A stretch of DNA of 22,464 bases, taken from contig JBHASY010000012.1 in NCBI GenBank assembly GCA_041831635.1, positions 1 through 22,464 on the forward strand, read 5' to 3'. Source of the stretch: Acetoanaerobium sp041831635 (GTDB lineage: Bacteria > Bacillota > Clostridia > Peptostreptococcales > Filifactoraceae). The position numbers were made by a program, and so were the translations under genes. The notes under the pieces were generated by a model. It did not search any database, had not been told where the DNA came from, and worked only from the letters and a program-made list of their open reading frames with translations. Of this stretch, positions 14,124 to 21,239 are shown piece after piece. Numbering within the stretch: the first letter of the stretch is position 1; the number at the start of each line of letters is the position of its first letter.

Positions 14124-15131
14124 CTACTTTTTATTTTTATCAACCTCTATATTAGCTTCGCTGGTAGTTGCTATAGCCTCCCTCATTTGAGTGTCTGCCA
14201 TAAGATTTTTCATATTATAGTAATCCATTATTCCCAGTTTTCCCTGTTTGAATGCTTCAGCTATTGCATGAGGAACTTCGGCCTCAGATTCCACTAACTT
14301 AGCTTGCATTTGAACCACTGTAGCCTTCATTTCCTGCTCTTGGGCTATAGCCATAGCTCTTCTTTCCTCAGCCTTTGCCTGGGCGATTTTTTTGTCAGCC
14401 TCCGCCTGATCTGTTTGAAGCTGAGCACCTATATTTCTTCCGATATCTACATCTGCTATATCAATGGATAGTATTTCAAATGCAGTTCCTGAGTCAAGTC
14501 CTTTATCAAGTACTGTCTTAGATATTTTATCAGGATTTTCAAGTACTTCTTTATGAGTAGTTGAACTACCTACTGTGGTAACTACACCCTCGCCTACTCT
14601 TGCAATAATAGTTTCTTCCCCGGCTCCGCCGACAAGTCTTTCTATATTCGCTCTTACAGTAACTCTGGCTTTAACCTTTACCTCAATACCGTCTTTCGCA
14701 ACGGCTGAAATAATAGGGGTTTCTATTACCTTAGGATTAACTGAAACCTGAACCGCCTCAAGAACATCTCTTCCGGCCAAATCAATGGCAGCCGCCTGCT
14801 CAAATTCCAAATTTATATTGGCCCTTTGCGCTGCTATAAGTGCATCTATCACAGAGTTTACATCTCCGCCTGCAAGATAATGTGCCTCTAACTTATCAAT
14901 AGATAAATTAAGTCCCGCTTTAGTCGCTTTAATCATAGGATTTACTATTTTTGCCGGTTGAACTCTTCTAAATCTCATACCTACAAGGGTCATAACAGAT
15001 ACTTTTACCCCTGAAAATAAAGCCGTTATCCAAAGTCCCAGCGGCACAAAACTCAAAAACATAGACAGCAAGAAAATTATCAAAACAAAAATTACTAAGA
15101 CCGAAATAAATGATGCAAAACCAAATTCCAT
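14124..15131 (-). CDS. floA: Flotillin-like membrane scaffold FloA
   Basis: Bacterial flotillin (UPF0365/YqfA) that assembles in the membrane and organises functional microdomains. Residues about 5-45 are a hydrophobic hairpin (FGFASFISVLVIFVLIIFLL and SMFLSFVPLGLWITALFSGV); the SPFH region follows with VQPAKIVNPMIKATKAGLNL, LEAHYLAGGDVNSVIDALIA, GRDVLEAVQVSVNPKVI, and the Ala/Glu-rich coiled coil AQAKAEERRAMAIAQEQEMK. 335 residues, close to the B. subtilis protein. A GTG at 15140 is possible, but GGAAGG is 8 bases before the ATG at 15131, one base after the nfeD stop. Partner is the adjacent NfeD, as in B. subtilis yqeZ-yqfA. Confidence 0.95.
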   Translation of the reverse strand: MEFGFASFISVLVIFVLIIFLLSMFLSFVPLGLWITALFSGVKVSVMTLVGMRFRRVQPAKIVNPMIKATKAGLNLSIDKLEAHYLAGGDVNSVIDALIAAQRANINLEFEQAAAIDLAGRDVLEAVQVSVNPKVIETPIISAVAKDGIEVKVKARVTVRANIERLVGGAGEETIIARVGEGVVTTVGSSTTHKEVLENPDKISKTVLDKGLDSGTAFEILSIDIADVDIGRNIGAQLQTDQAEADKKIAQAKAEERRAMAIAQEQEMKATVVQMQAKLVESEAEVPHAIAEAFKQGKLGIMDYYNMKNLMADTQMREAIATTSEANIEVDKNKK

Positions 15132-15132
15132 A

Positions 15133-16416
15133 TTACTCACCTTCCATTTCCTTTACTTTTAATATACTGCCTTCCACACTTAATATTACCACAATTTTAT
15201 CTTTTTCTATATACCTTCCTTCAGAAATTGCATCTAACATTTTTCCATCTATCTCAACTTTTCCCGATGGTCTCAGATATGTCAGTGTTTTTGCAGTCAT
15301 TCCGATATAGGACTTATCCTCTTTAGCTGAAACAAATCCACTTTCTTTGTCTAAATTTGTTCCTAAAAACAAAGTTTTTGACAGATTTCGTTTAGGTAAA
15401 TATTTTATAATCAAGGCTACAATTATGGTTGTAACTATAAGAGCGGTTGCAATCGAAACAATCGCCTGATGAATAGAAGTAGATGCCATAACAATACTGC
15501 TCAATACTCCTACTATTCCGGCTATTCCAAATATTCCGAAGCCCGGCATAAATATTTCAATAAACAACAAAATTATTCCTACCAAAAATACTATAACTGC
15601 AAATGATGTCGTGCTTCCTGAAAGAATAGAGCCTGCAAAAAACAACGAAAAACCCAAAATCGAAAGAAGTCCGCCAAGCCCGAATCCCGGAGTTATAACC
15701 TCAATTACAAGTCCCAAAAAACCTAGAGTCAATAAAATCCGGCTCATCGCTGATGATGATATAAAACCTACCAGATTATCAGACAGTTTCTTCTCTGCTA
15801 CAATTTCATTTACAGCAGTTAAACCTACATCTTCATAGATTTCTTGCCTTGAACTCATAGTTCCATCTGAAAATTTAAGTTCCTCAGCCTTATTATTTGT
15901 AAGATTTAACAGCTTATCCTTTTCTACTAAATCTTTTATTTCTACAGATGAATCAGCCATCGCAGCAACCAGTTTAGGGTCTTTTCCTCTTTTTTCTGCT
16001 GTGGTTTCAAGCAGTGCCCTCCAATATGATAAAGTCTTTTCAGTATTAGGTATAGGTTCAGCCGAGCCTATAGTAGATGCCGGCGCCATATAAAGTGAAT
16101 TTGCGGATATACTAATCAGTACCGCTGCAGACTCTGCTTTAGTATTTATATACGAGGCAGTTTTTACTTTAGATTTTAATATCTCCTTGCTGATTTGCTC
16201 AGCGGAATCAATTCTACCCCCTAAAGTATCAATCTCAAGTAAAATCAAGTCTGCATTTTTATTATTTGCATCTTCGATATTCTCTCTTACGTAATTTAAC
16301 ATCCCCGGATTAACCTCTCCACTTAGATGTATCACATATACATTGTCAGATTCCGAGAAACTAAAACCGGGAACAAGCAAAAACAAAAGAGTAAATATCA
16401 ATAAAATACGTTTCAT
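15133..16416 (-). CDS. nfeD: Long-form NfeD membrane protease-like protein
   Basis: 427 residues. Signal peptide (MKRILLIFTLLFLLVPGFSF), then a ClpP-like domain, residues about 25-210, with VYVIHLSGEVNPGMLNYV, LLEIDTLGGRIDSAEQI and AESAAVLISISANSLYMAP; Ser96 is the probable nucleophile, the matching lysine is likely in the TEKTLSYW or AEKRGKDP segment. Four or so membrane spans follow (about 215-340), then a small OB-fold domain (FVSAKEDKSYIGMTAKTLTY ... GKVEIDGKMLDAISEGRYIE). This is the long NfeD1b form that pairs with flotillins. AGGAGG is 6 bases before the ATG. floA follows within one base. I see no clear promoter in the 16417-16520 stretch upstream and no SigW -35 (TGAAAC). Confidence 0.93.
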   Translation of the reverse strand: MKRILLIFTLLFLLVPGFSFSESDNVYVIHLSGEVNPGMLNYVRENIEDANNKNADLILLEIDTLGGRIDSAEQISKEILKSKVKTASYINTKAESAAVLISISANSLYMAPASTIGSAEPIPNTEKTLSYWRALLETTAEKRGKDPKLVAAMADSSVEIKDLVEKDKLLNLTNNKAEELKFSDGTMSSRQEIYEDVGLTAVNEIVAEKKLSDNLVGFISSSAMSRILLTLGFLGLVIEVITPGFGLGGLLSILGFSLFFAGSILSGSTTSFAVIVFLVGIILLFIEIFMPGFGIFGIAGIVGVLSSIVMASTSIHQAIVSIATALIVTTIIVALIIKYLPKRNLSKTLFLGTNLDKESGFVSAKEDKSYIGMTAKTLTYLRPSGKVEIDGKMLDAISEGRYIEKDKIVVILSVEGSILKVKEMEGE

Positions 16417-16834
16417 AATACACCTCCTATTCTTTACACCTCTAATATTTTCTATCCCTAGTATATATCATTTAAACTACTTATTTGTTACAATATAAAT
16501 ACAATAATTGAAATTATACAAACATAAAAATAATTTCTGCAAATCGGACATGGAAAAAACTGTTACAATGCCTATTTTTTTACCTTGTAGCTTAAATTTA
16601 TATAGTTTTTTATATTTTTATAATTTTACTCGATGATTATTAAAAGCCGGTCGTGTATCCCAACCGGCTTTTTCCAAACATCCATGCTATAATATTTACT
16701 TTCTCAACTTATACTTTAAGCATTCGTCGTTATTAACTCTACAACCCGGCTTTTCCCAAAAGACCTTAAACTCTCATAACTGTTAGTAGGAGAACAATCA
16801 CAGTCATTTAGGCAATAACCCAGCTTATAAAACT
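16417..16834. other. Intergenic stretch between nfeD and the nucleotidase gene
   Basis: 418 bases. It holds the leader of nfeD on the left, a strong terminator hairpin at 16642-16672, and a second partial copy of that terminator's arm near 16742-16760. No frame of useful length with a ribosome site is present on either strand. The interval from the nucleotidase stop to its terminator is unusually long (about 160 bases) and looks like decayed sequence. Confidence 0.6.
16642..16672 (-). terminator. Terminator downstream of the nucleotidase gene
   Basis: AAAAGCCGGT (16642-16651) and ACCGGCTTTT (16663-16672) form a perfect 10-bp stem with an 11-base loop. It can work on both strands (TTTTAAT on the minus side, TTTTTCC on the plus side), but only the minus-strand nucleotidase reads into it. 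Confidence 0.82.
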
Positions 16835-18307
16835 TCAATCTTCTAATATAGTAATCCTACCTTCTATATCTTTAAACATCATACTATGATTAGAAAGATA
16901 TTCCTCAAGTATGTCCAAGCAAGAAGTCGATATTATGCGAGGAATCTGGACTTCCTTAGCCTCCTCAAAACTTACTCCAAAAAAGCTTTCTAAATTACTA
17001 TAATGAAAATGCTGTAGTCCTACCGAAAAAACTGTATCATCTTCGATCTCTTTGTCGTTAAAAGTAAAACTGAGCAAAATTTTTTTAGAACGAGAATAAC
17101 AGATATTAAACCCATGAGATATCTGATAAAACTCTGTTTCCCCGAAAAAAGATTCTTCTCTAAGAATATACAGCATCATTTTTCTGAGAGTTTTTCCTCT
17201 GAGTTTTACCAAATAAACCCCATCGTCATAGGGAAATGTTTCTATTAAGCTTCCATATTCCACAATCGGGCCTAATTTATCTGTCCTTATACTGCCTGAA
17301 CCAAGTAGCATAATATCCAATCCAAGACTTACCTTCAAAATATCTGCAAACAGATTACCCAAGGTCGTTTCTGTATTACGTCTTGGGTGGGTCAATACGT
17401 GGCTAAAACGAGTAACGATTCTGGAATATTTACGATCGGTAATTTCTTTATATCTTTGTATCAGTCTTTCAAGTTGTTCATCCTTTTTACAGTGGTCGTC
17501 AGTAATACTCACACAATCCCAAGAAAAGGATTCAACACTGTTTGTATCTGTATTTACAACTAAGTCAAATCTTCCTATTTGATCTGTCCCTGCTCCGGCT
17601 TGTACTATAAGGATATCATTAACAATGCACGGTTCTTCTATAAAGGTATGTGAATGACCTCCTATAATTAAATCAACACCACATTCCTTTTCGATAATAG
17701 ATGCAAGCTCTTTATCGGCTTCAAATCCTATATGAGTCAATAAAACTGTAAGGTCAATATCAATCCTTTTATAAGTATTACAAATTCTACGAACTTCATA
17801 GGCAGCCTCCTCTATGTCAATAAATGAACCTATAAGAGCATCTTTCTTTGCCTGAGCCAACACTAAATCTGTAATTATACCAATAAAAAGGATCTTCATT
17901 CCATCTATCTGCATAACATGACATGGTTGTAATAAACGAGCATGATTAGTCTTAATAAAAAGATTTGCATTGATAATTGGAAACCGGGCACATTTTTCAA
18001 GAAATAATAAATGTGCAATACCATAGTCTATCTCGTGATTTCCAATCGTAACTATATCCGGAGCCAGAGCATTCATAATTTCAATAGTCGAAATCCCCTT
18101 GTATTCAGCATCTATAATCGATCCTCTAAACATATCTCCGGCTATGGCATAGATCACATTTTTTTCCTCCGCTCTCACTCGGTTAATATAACCTGATAGC
18201 ATAGCAACCCCACCAACTAGTGAGTCGTCAATCTGTTCAGCTAAAAAATCACCATGAAGGTCGTTAGAATGTAAGATAGTAAGTTTTTTCAAATTTGAAG
18301 AGTTCAT
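16835..18307 (-). CDS. Cytoplasmic 5'-nucleotidase-family metallophosphatase
   Basis: Two-domain hydrolase of the UshA/5'-nucleotidase family, 490 residues. Metal-site motifs: D16-x-H18 (HSNDLHGDF), GD at 57-58 (AIAGDMFRGS), GNHEIDYG at about 89-96, LLTHIGFE and IIGGHSHTF. The C-terminal substrate domain has RRNTETTLGNLFADIL, GSGSIR and ETFPYDDGVYLVKLRG. The frame extends 39 codons upstream with a hydrophobic run (MIYCLCIYIIIL), which could pass for a signal anchor, but that stretch contains the promoter, and GAGG lies 8 bases before the ATG at 18307. So no signal peptide and probably cytosolic, like B. subtilis YunD; exact nucleotide or sugar-nucleotide substrate unknown. It stands alone between an IS scar and a non-coding stretch, which suggests acquisition. 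Confidence 0.88.
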   Translation of the reverse strand: MNSSNLKKLTILHSNDLHGDFLAEQIDDSLVGGVAMLSGYINRVRAEEKNVIYAIAGDMFRGSIIDAEYKGISTIEIMNALAPDIVTIGNHEIDYGIAHLLFLEKCARFPIINANLFIKTNHARLLQPCHVMQIDGMKILFIGIITDLVLAQAKKDALIGSFIDIEEAAYEVRRICNTYKRIDIDLTVLLTHIGFEADKELASIIEKECGVDLIIGGHSHTFIEEPCIVNDILIVQAGAGTDQIGRFDLVVNTDTNSVESFSWDCVSITDDHCKKDEQLERLIQRYKEITDRKYSRIVTRFSHVLTHPRRNTETTLGNLFADILKVSLGLDIMLLGSGSIRTDKLGPIVEYGSLIETFPYDDGVYLVKLRGKTLRKMMLYILREESFFGETEFYQISHGFNICYSRSKKILLSFTFNDKEIEDDTVFSVGLQHFHYSNLESFFGVSFEEAKEVQIPRIISTSCLDILEEYLSNHSMMFKDIEGRITILED

Positions 18308-18348
18308 AGAGTCATCCTCATTTAGAATAATGATATAAATACACAAAC

Positions 18349-18377
18349 AGTATATCATAAATCTACTGCCGTGAATA
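18349..18377 (-). promoter_or_regulatory. Promoter of the nucleotidase gene
   Basis: -10 TATACT at 18354-18349 with an extended TG (TGATATACT); -35 TATTCA at 18377-18372 with 17-base spacer is weak. Start expected near 18342, leader about 35 bases. Confidence 0.6.
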
Positions 18378-18382
18378 CGGCA
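18367..18382. promoter_or_regulatory. Dyad over the -35 of the nucleotidase promoter
   Basis: TGCCGT and ACGGCA are perfect 6-base inverted arms around GAAT, lying across the -35 hexamer. The position suits a repressor operator. No regulator gene is adjacent. Confidence 0.45.
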
Positions 18383-18534
18383 TATCTCTAACAAATCTTT
18401 CCCTTTGAAACAAACAATACTCAACCGTTGAAACCGGTGATGGTGAAGTTCTTAATGTCAAAATTTTCTTCATTGTTTGTAATTATATTTTCCCTTCATC
18501 TCCGGTAAAAGCAGGAAAGGAGGTTTATTAGGTC

Positions 18535-18692
18535 TTATGAATAACAAAAATATTCCATCAGAAAATTGACAGAAATATCTCTCATAACGGATTTATCTGT
18601 TCCTGACTTGATGCCAGTCATGTCATTTTTGAGATAATTTCGTATCATTCCTCCCATTGCTGCTTTTTGTTAAGTTTCATTTTCCTTGCCAT
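18535..18692 (-). pseudogene. Truncated, frameshifted IS256-family transposase
   Basis: GGAGG followed by an ATG at 18692 reads MARKMKLNKKQQWEE then stop. Shifting frame after the first ten codons or so gives AAMGGMIRNYLKNDMTGIKS, then GTDKSVMRDISVNFLMEYF before a stop. The pattern (short basic start, then a segment ending in MRD-x-x-x-x-x-L) is that of the N-terminus of IS256-family transposases, which continue LLEGALDEE...LGY; that part and the DDE domain are missing. A frameshift plus a large deletion make it inactive. Confidence 0.7.
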
Positions 18693-18738
18693 AATATAAA
18701 CCTCCAAACTGTGTAATATTATCTTACATCAATTTGAA

Positions 18739-18765
18739 GGTCTATACAAACTTTGGGACGCTCCC
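18739..18765. repeat. IS256-type terminal inverted repeat (single copy)
   Basis: Starts GGGAGCGTCCC at 18765 on the minus strand and runs to GGTCT at 18739. It contains the small palindrome GGGA-GCG-TCCC. It lies 22 bases beyond the orr stop codon. Confidence 0.6.
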
Positions 18766-18787
18766 TTAAACAACAGTATTCCTAAAA

Positions 18788-19852
18788 TCATTTAATTAGT
18801 TCTTTTTCAACATAATCACTGGTAAAACCTTTTAAAAGAGCACCATAACCCATTCTGAAACTAATTATATCGCCAACTTTGTAAATATTATTACTGTCAG
18901 TTACATCAACTATTAAATGGTCAGAACTTGCTCCTAAAATTTCAAGTTTAGCATCTATAGGTGTAAGAGAAGAAATGTCAGTATCCTGTTGCCCTATAGC
19001 AAGTATAGCTCTTTTTCTTACTCCCTTATCTTCATAGTATGGAGTATTTCCAAATGCATCCATTCCTATTTCTCCTATAGGAAGCGACGGTTTTTCTTTA
19101 AGTTCTACAATCTGACACTTAAGTTCAAATACATCGTCATGCATTCCGGCAATAGCTTCTCCGTAAGCTGTTTCTCTGCCTAAGAGAGTGGCTTCTCCTA
19201 CACGTAGGTTTGTAATTTTTTCAGGAAGTTCTCCTTTATCAATAAGGTAAATAGAACTTGAGTTTCCGCCTGAGACTATAGGAAGTTTCAAATTAAATTC
19301 TTTTCTAAGTTCATCCGCAATATCACACAGCCTTGACAGATTGTCGTTTTTAGGAATAACTGCGCCGTAACATGTAAGATTAACTCCTATTCCTTTTATT
19401 TCTATATTATCAAGCTTGATAATTTCCTTGATATTTTCTTTCAGGTCGTCTACTTCAAAATATCCCTCTCTTAAATCTCCTAAATCTACCATAATGATAA
19501 CTGAGTGTATTTTGTTAAGAGATTCCGCAGCTTTATCCAAAGCCTTCAGAGTTTCAAACTCCGAATTCATACTTATATCAGCATATTTAACTACCTCTTC
19601 GACTTCACAAAGCATAGGGATACGAAGTAACATTTTTTTAGTTCTTAAATCTTCAAGTTTTTTTAAATTCCCAACTCTAGAGTCTGCAAAGTAATCAACG
19701 TCCACTGAGTCTAGTTCTTTTACTATATCGTAATTTGCACACAATGATTTAACAACTATAGCAGTTTCGCAACCGCCTTTTTTACAAAGATTTTTTATAA
19801 AGGAAGTATTATCTTTTAGTTTGTTTATGTCTATAGTAATTTTAGGATACAT
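18788..19852 (-). CDS. orr: Ornithine racemase (PLP, alanine-racemase fold type III)
   Basis: Interconverts L- and D-ornithine, feeding D-ornithine to the aminomutase encoded upstream. 354 residues, single PLP barrel domain: Lys35 in AIVVKSLCANYDIV is the expected PLP lysine, then FADSRVGNLKKLEDL, DLGDLREGYF, GIGVNLTCYGAV, VSGGNSSSIYLI and LRVGEATLLGRETAYG. It resembles the alanine/ornithine racemase group rather than classical Alr, and the neighbours (aminomutase subunit and its reactivase) point to ornithine. The ATG overlaps the end of the upstream gene by 11 bases and has GGAG 6 bases upstream, so the two are translationally coupled. Last gene of the operon. Confidence 0.9.
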   Translation of the reverse strand: MYPKITIDINKLKDNTSFIKNLCKKGGCETAIVVKSLCANYDIVKELDSVDVDYFADSRVGNLKKLEDLRTKKMLLRIPMLCEVEEVVKYADISMNSEFETLKALDKAAESLNKIHSVIIMVDLGDLREGYFEVDDLKENIKEIIKLDNIEIKGIGVNLTCYGAVIPKNDNLSRLCDIADELRKEFNLKLPIVSGGNSSSIYLIDKGELPEKITNLRVGEATLLGRETAYGEAIAGMHDDVFELKCQIVELKEKPSLPIGEIGMDAFGNTPYYEDKGVRKRAILAIGQQDTDISSLTPIDAKLEILGASSDHLIVDVTDSNNIYKVGDIISFRMGYGALLKGFTSDYVEKELIK

Positions 19853-21239
19853 CTTCTTCTCCTTTTAAAAAGTATTTTTCGTCAATTCTTAAACTATCAC
19901 ACATTATCTTGAAAGCAGCATCTTTGTGTACTTTGGAAAGAACTCCCAGCGATGCCATTATATAATAATTGTCTATCAATATTTCCGCTTCAGTAGTTGG
20001 AAATAATAACATACCTGTGTGATTGCTTTTGGCAATTGTTTCAATAATTGATACTCTATTAGGAAGTCTGGTTAATGCTCCACCTGTTCCTACTATATAT
20101 TTAACTTCTGATAAATCTTTCCCTTCTGCAAGAGATGACCTGCCTGAAGGTCCATATACATTCCTTATTTTTCCGGCATGTCTTTCAACCGCTCTAAGGA
20201 CAGCTTCTTTTGTAAGTCTTTCAACAAATTTTATCTCATCAGGATTTTTAGGTATAGCTTTATAGGTTTGCATTACGTAGTTTATATCTAAGTCCAATTC
20301 TTTTTCAAGAATTTCTTTACCTATCTGTTTTACGATATTAGGCATATTGACAAATACCCCTAAATCTCCTTCAACAGTCCTTTTTGCAAGAGGTTCCGGG
20401 CTTACAAGAATCCTTTCTACTTCTTCAGACCCTTTCGTCACAGAATGTAGATCTGTAGTAGCCCCTCCTACATCTAAGACCATTACATCTCCTATTTTCT
20501 CATATAGCAATTTCGAACTTTCCATTACCGCTCCGGGTGTTGGAATTATAGGACCATTAACTAAATCTCTCACGTGTTCCATACCGGGCGCATGAATAAT
20601 ATGCTCTTCAAATGCATCCTGTATTACTTTTCTTGTAGGTTCGACATTTAGTTCGTCTATTTTAGGATATACATTATCAACGATATAAAGTTTGTAATTT
20701 GTTCCTTCAAAAATTAACTTTATTTCTTCTTGATTTTCTATGTTTCCTGCATAAATCAGTGGAATAGGTAGATTAAGAGTTGCTAAAAGTTCAGCATTAT
20801 AGATAGCTGTATCTCTTTCGCCGTAATCTACTCCGCCTGCAAGTAAAATTATATTCGGATGAATTTCTTCGATTTTTTTCAAATCAGTACGTCTTAACTT
20901 ACCGGCTGTAACCTGATGAATAATCGCTCCTGCACCTAGTGCAGCCTCTTTAGCAGCTCTTGCAGTCATATCGTACACAAGTCCATGCACCGTCATTTTT
21001 AAACCGCCAGCGGCACTTGATGTAGCAATCATCTTTGCATATTCTATCGCCTCAACGTTTAAATTTTTGGATAAATCATCAATAGCACTATTTAAGCCAA
21101 TCCTAACATCTCCTTCTAAAACAGAAGTAGGTGCTTGACCCTGACCCAGAAACACCGGGTCAGGACTATCTATATTATTAAAAGCATTCACGACTGTTGT
21201 TGTTGAACCTATTTCAGCAACTAAAACATCGATTTTCAT
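19842..21239 (-). CDS. MutL/GlmL-type ATPase, probable reactivase of ornithine aminomutase
   Basis: 465-residue ASKHA-fold (actin/Hsp70-like) ATPase of the glutamate mutase L (MutL/GlmL) family, not the DNA mismatch MutL. Phosphate-1 motif VAEIGSTTTVVNAF at residues 7-20, phosphate-2 motif DVGGATTDLH at about 256-265, adenosine motif YIVGTGGALTRLPN, with SSAAGGLKMTVHGLVYDMTA and ILLAGGVDYGERDT between. Such proteins are thought to exchange damaged B12 cofactor on aminomutases and carbon-skeleton mutases. Its start overlaps the oraE stop by one base (TAATG) and it overlaps orr by 11 bases, so the three genes are tightly coupled; the ornithine aminomutase is the likely client by inference. Confidence 0.88.
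   Translation of the reverse strand: MKIDVLVAEIGSTTTVVNAFNNIDSPDPVFLGQGQAPTSVLEGDVRIGLNSAIDDLSKNLNVEAIEYAKMIATSSAAGGLKMTVHGLVYDMTARAAKEAALGAGAIIHQVTAGKLRRTDLKKIEEIHPNIILLAGGVDYGERDTAIYNAELLATLNLPIPLIYAGNIENQEEIKLIFEGTNYKLYIVDNVYPKIDELNVEPTRKVIQDAFEEHIIHAPGMEHVRDLVNGPIIPTPGAVMESSKLLYEKIGDVMVLDVGGATTDLHSVTKGSEEVERILVSPEPLAKRTVEGDLGVFVNMPNIVKQIGKEILEKELDLDINYVMQTYKAIPKNPDEIKFVERLTKEAVLRAVERHAGKIRNVYGPSGRSSLAEGKDLSEVKYIVGTGGALTRLPNRVSIIETIAKSNHTGMLLFPTTEAEILIDNYYIMASLGVLSKVHKDAAFKIMCDSLRIDEKYFLKGEEDVS

Larger units (their letters stand above)
18535..18765 (-). mobile_element. Remnant of one end of an IS256-family insertion sequence
   Basis: The outer end at 18765 begins GGGAGCGTCCC and continues AAAGTTTGTATAGACC on the minus strand, the style of IS256-family terminal repeats (GGGAG... 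followed by an AAAGTTTGTGTA-like run). About 70 bases in, a ribosome site and a broken transposase start follow. I could not find the opposite terminal repeat in the window, so only one end survives and the left limit is approximate. Confidence 0.68.
18308..18787. other. Intergenic stretch between the ornithine operon and the nucleotidase gene
   Basis: 480 bases. From right to left on the minus strand: 22 bases after the orr stop, an IS256-type terminal repeat (18765-18739), a frameshifted transposase start (18692-18535), about 150 bases with no recognisable content, then the nucleotidase promoter and leader. I see no terminator for the ornithine operon here. Confidence 0.65.

Noticed and set aside
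16417..16520. Possible SigW promoter for nfeD-floA, as in B. subtilis
   Set aside because: No TGAAAC -35 with a CGTA -10 is present; TTGTAA with TGATAT at 17 bases is too weak to annotate.
18308..18424. 39-codon N-terminal extension of the nucleotidase with a hydrophobic run, possible signal anchor
   Set aside because: The extension covers the -10 and -35 of the gene, and the GAGG at the right distance points to the ATG at 18307.
18363..18473. 36-codon minus-strand frame (MKKILTLRTSPSPVSTVEYC...) upstream of the nucleotidase
   Set aside because: No ribosome site before the ATG, it overlaps the nucleotidase promoter, and I recognise no family.
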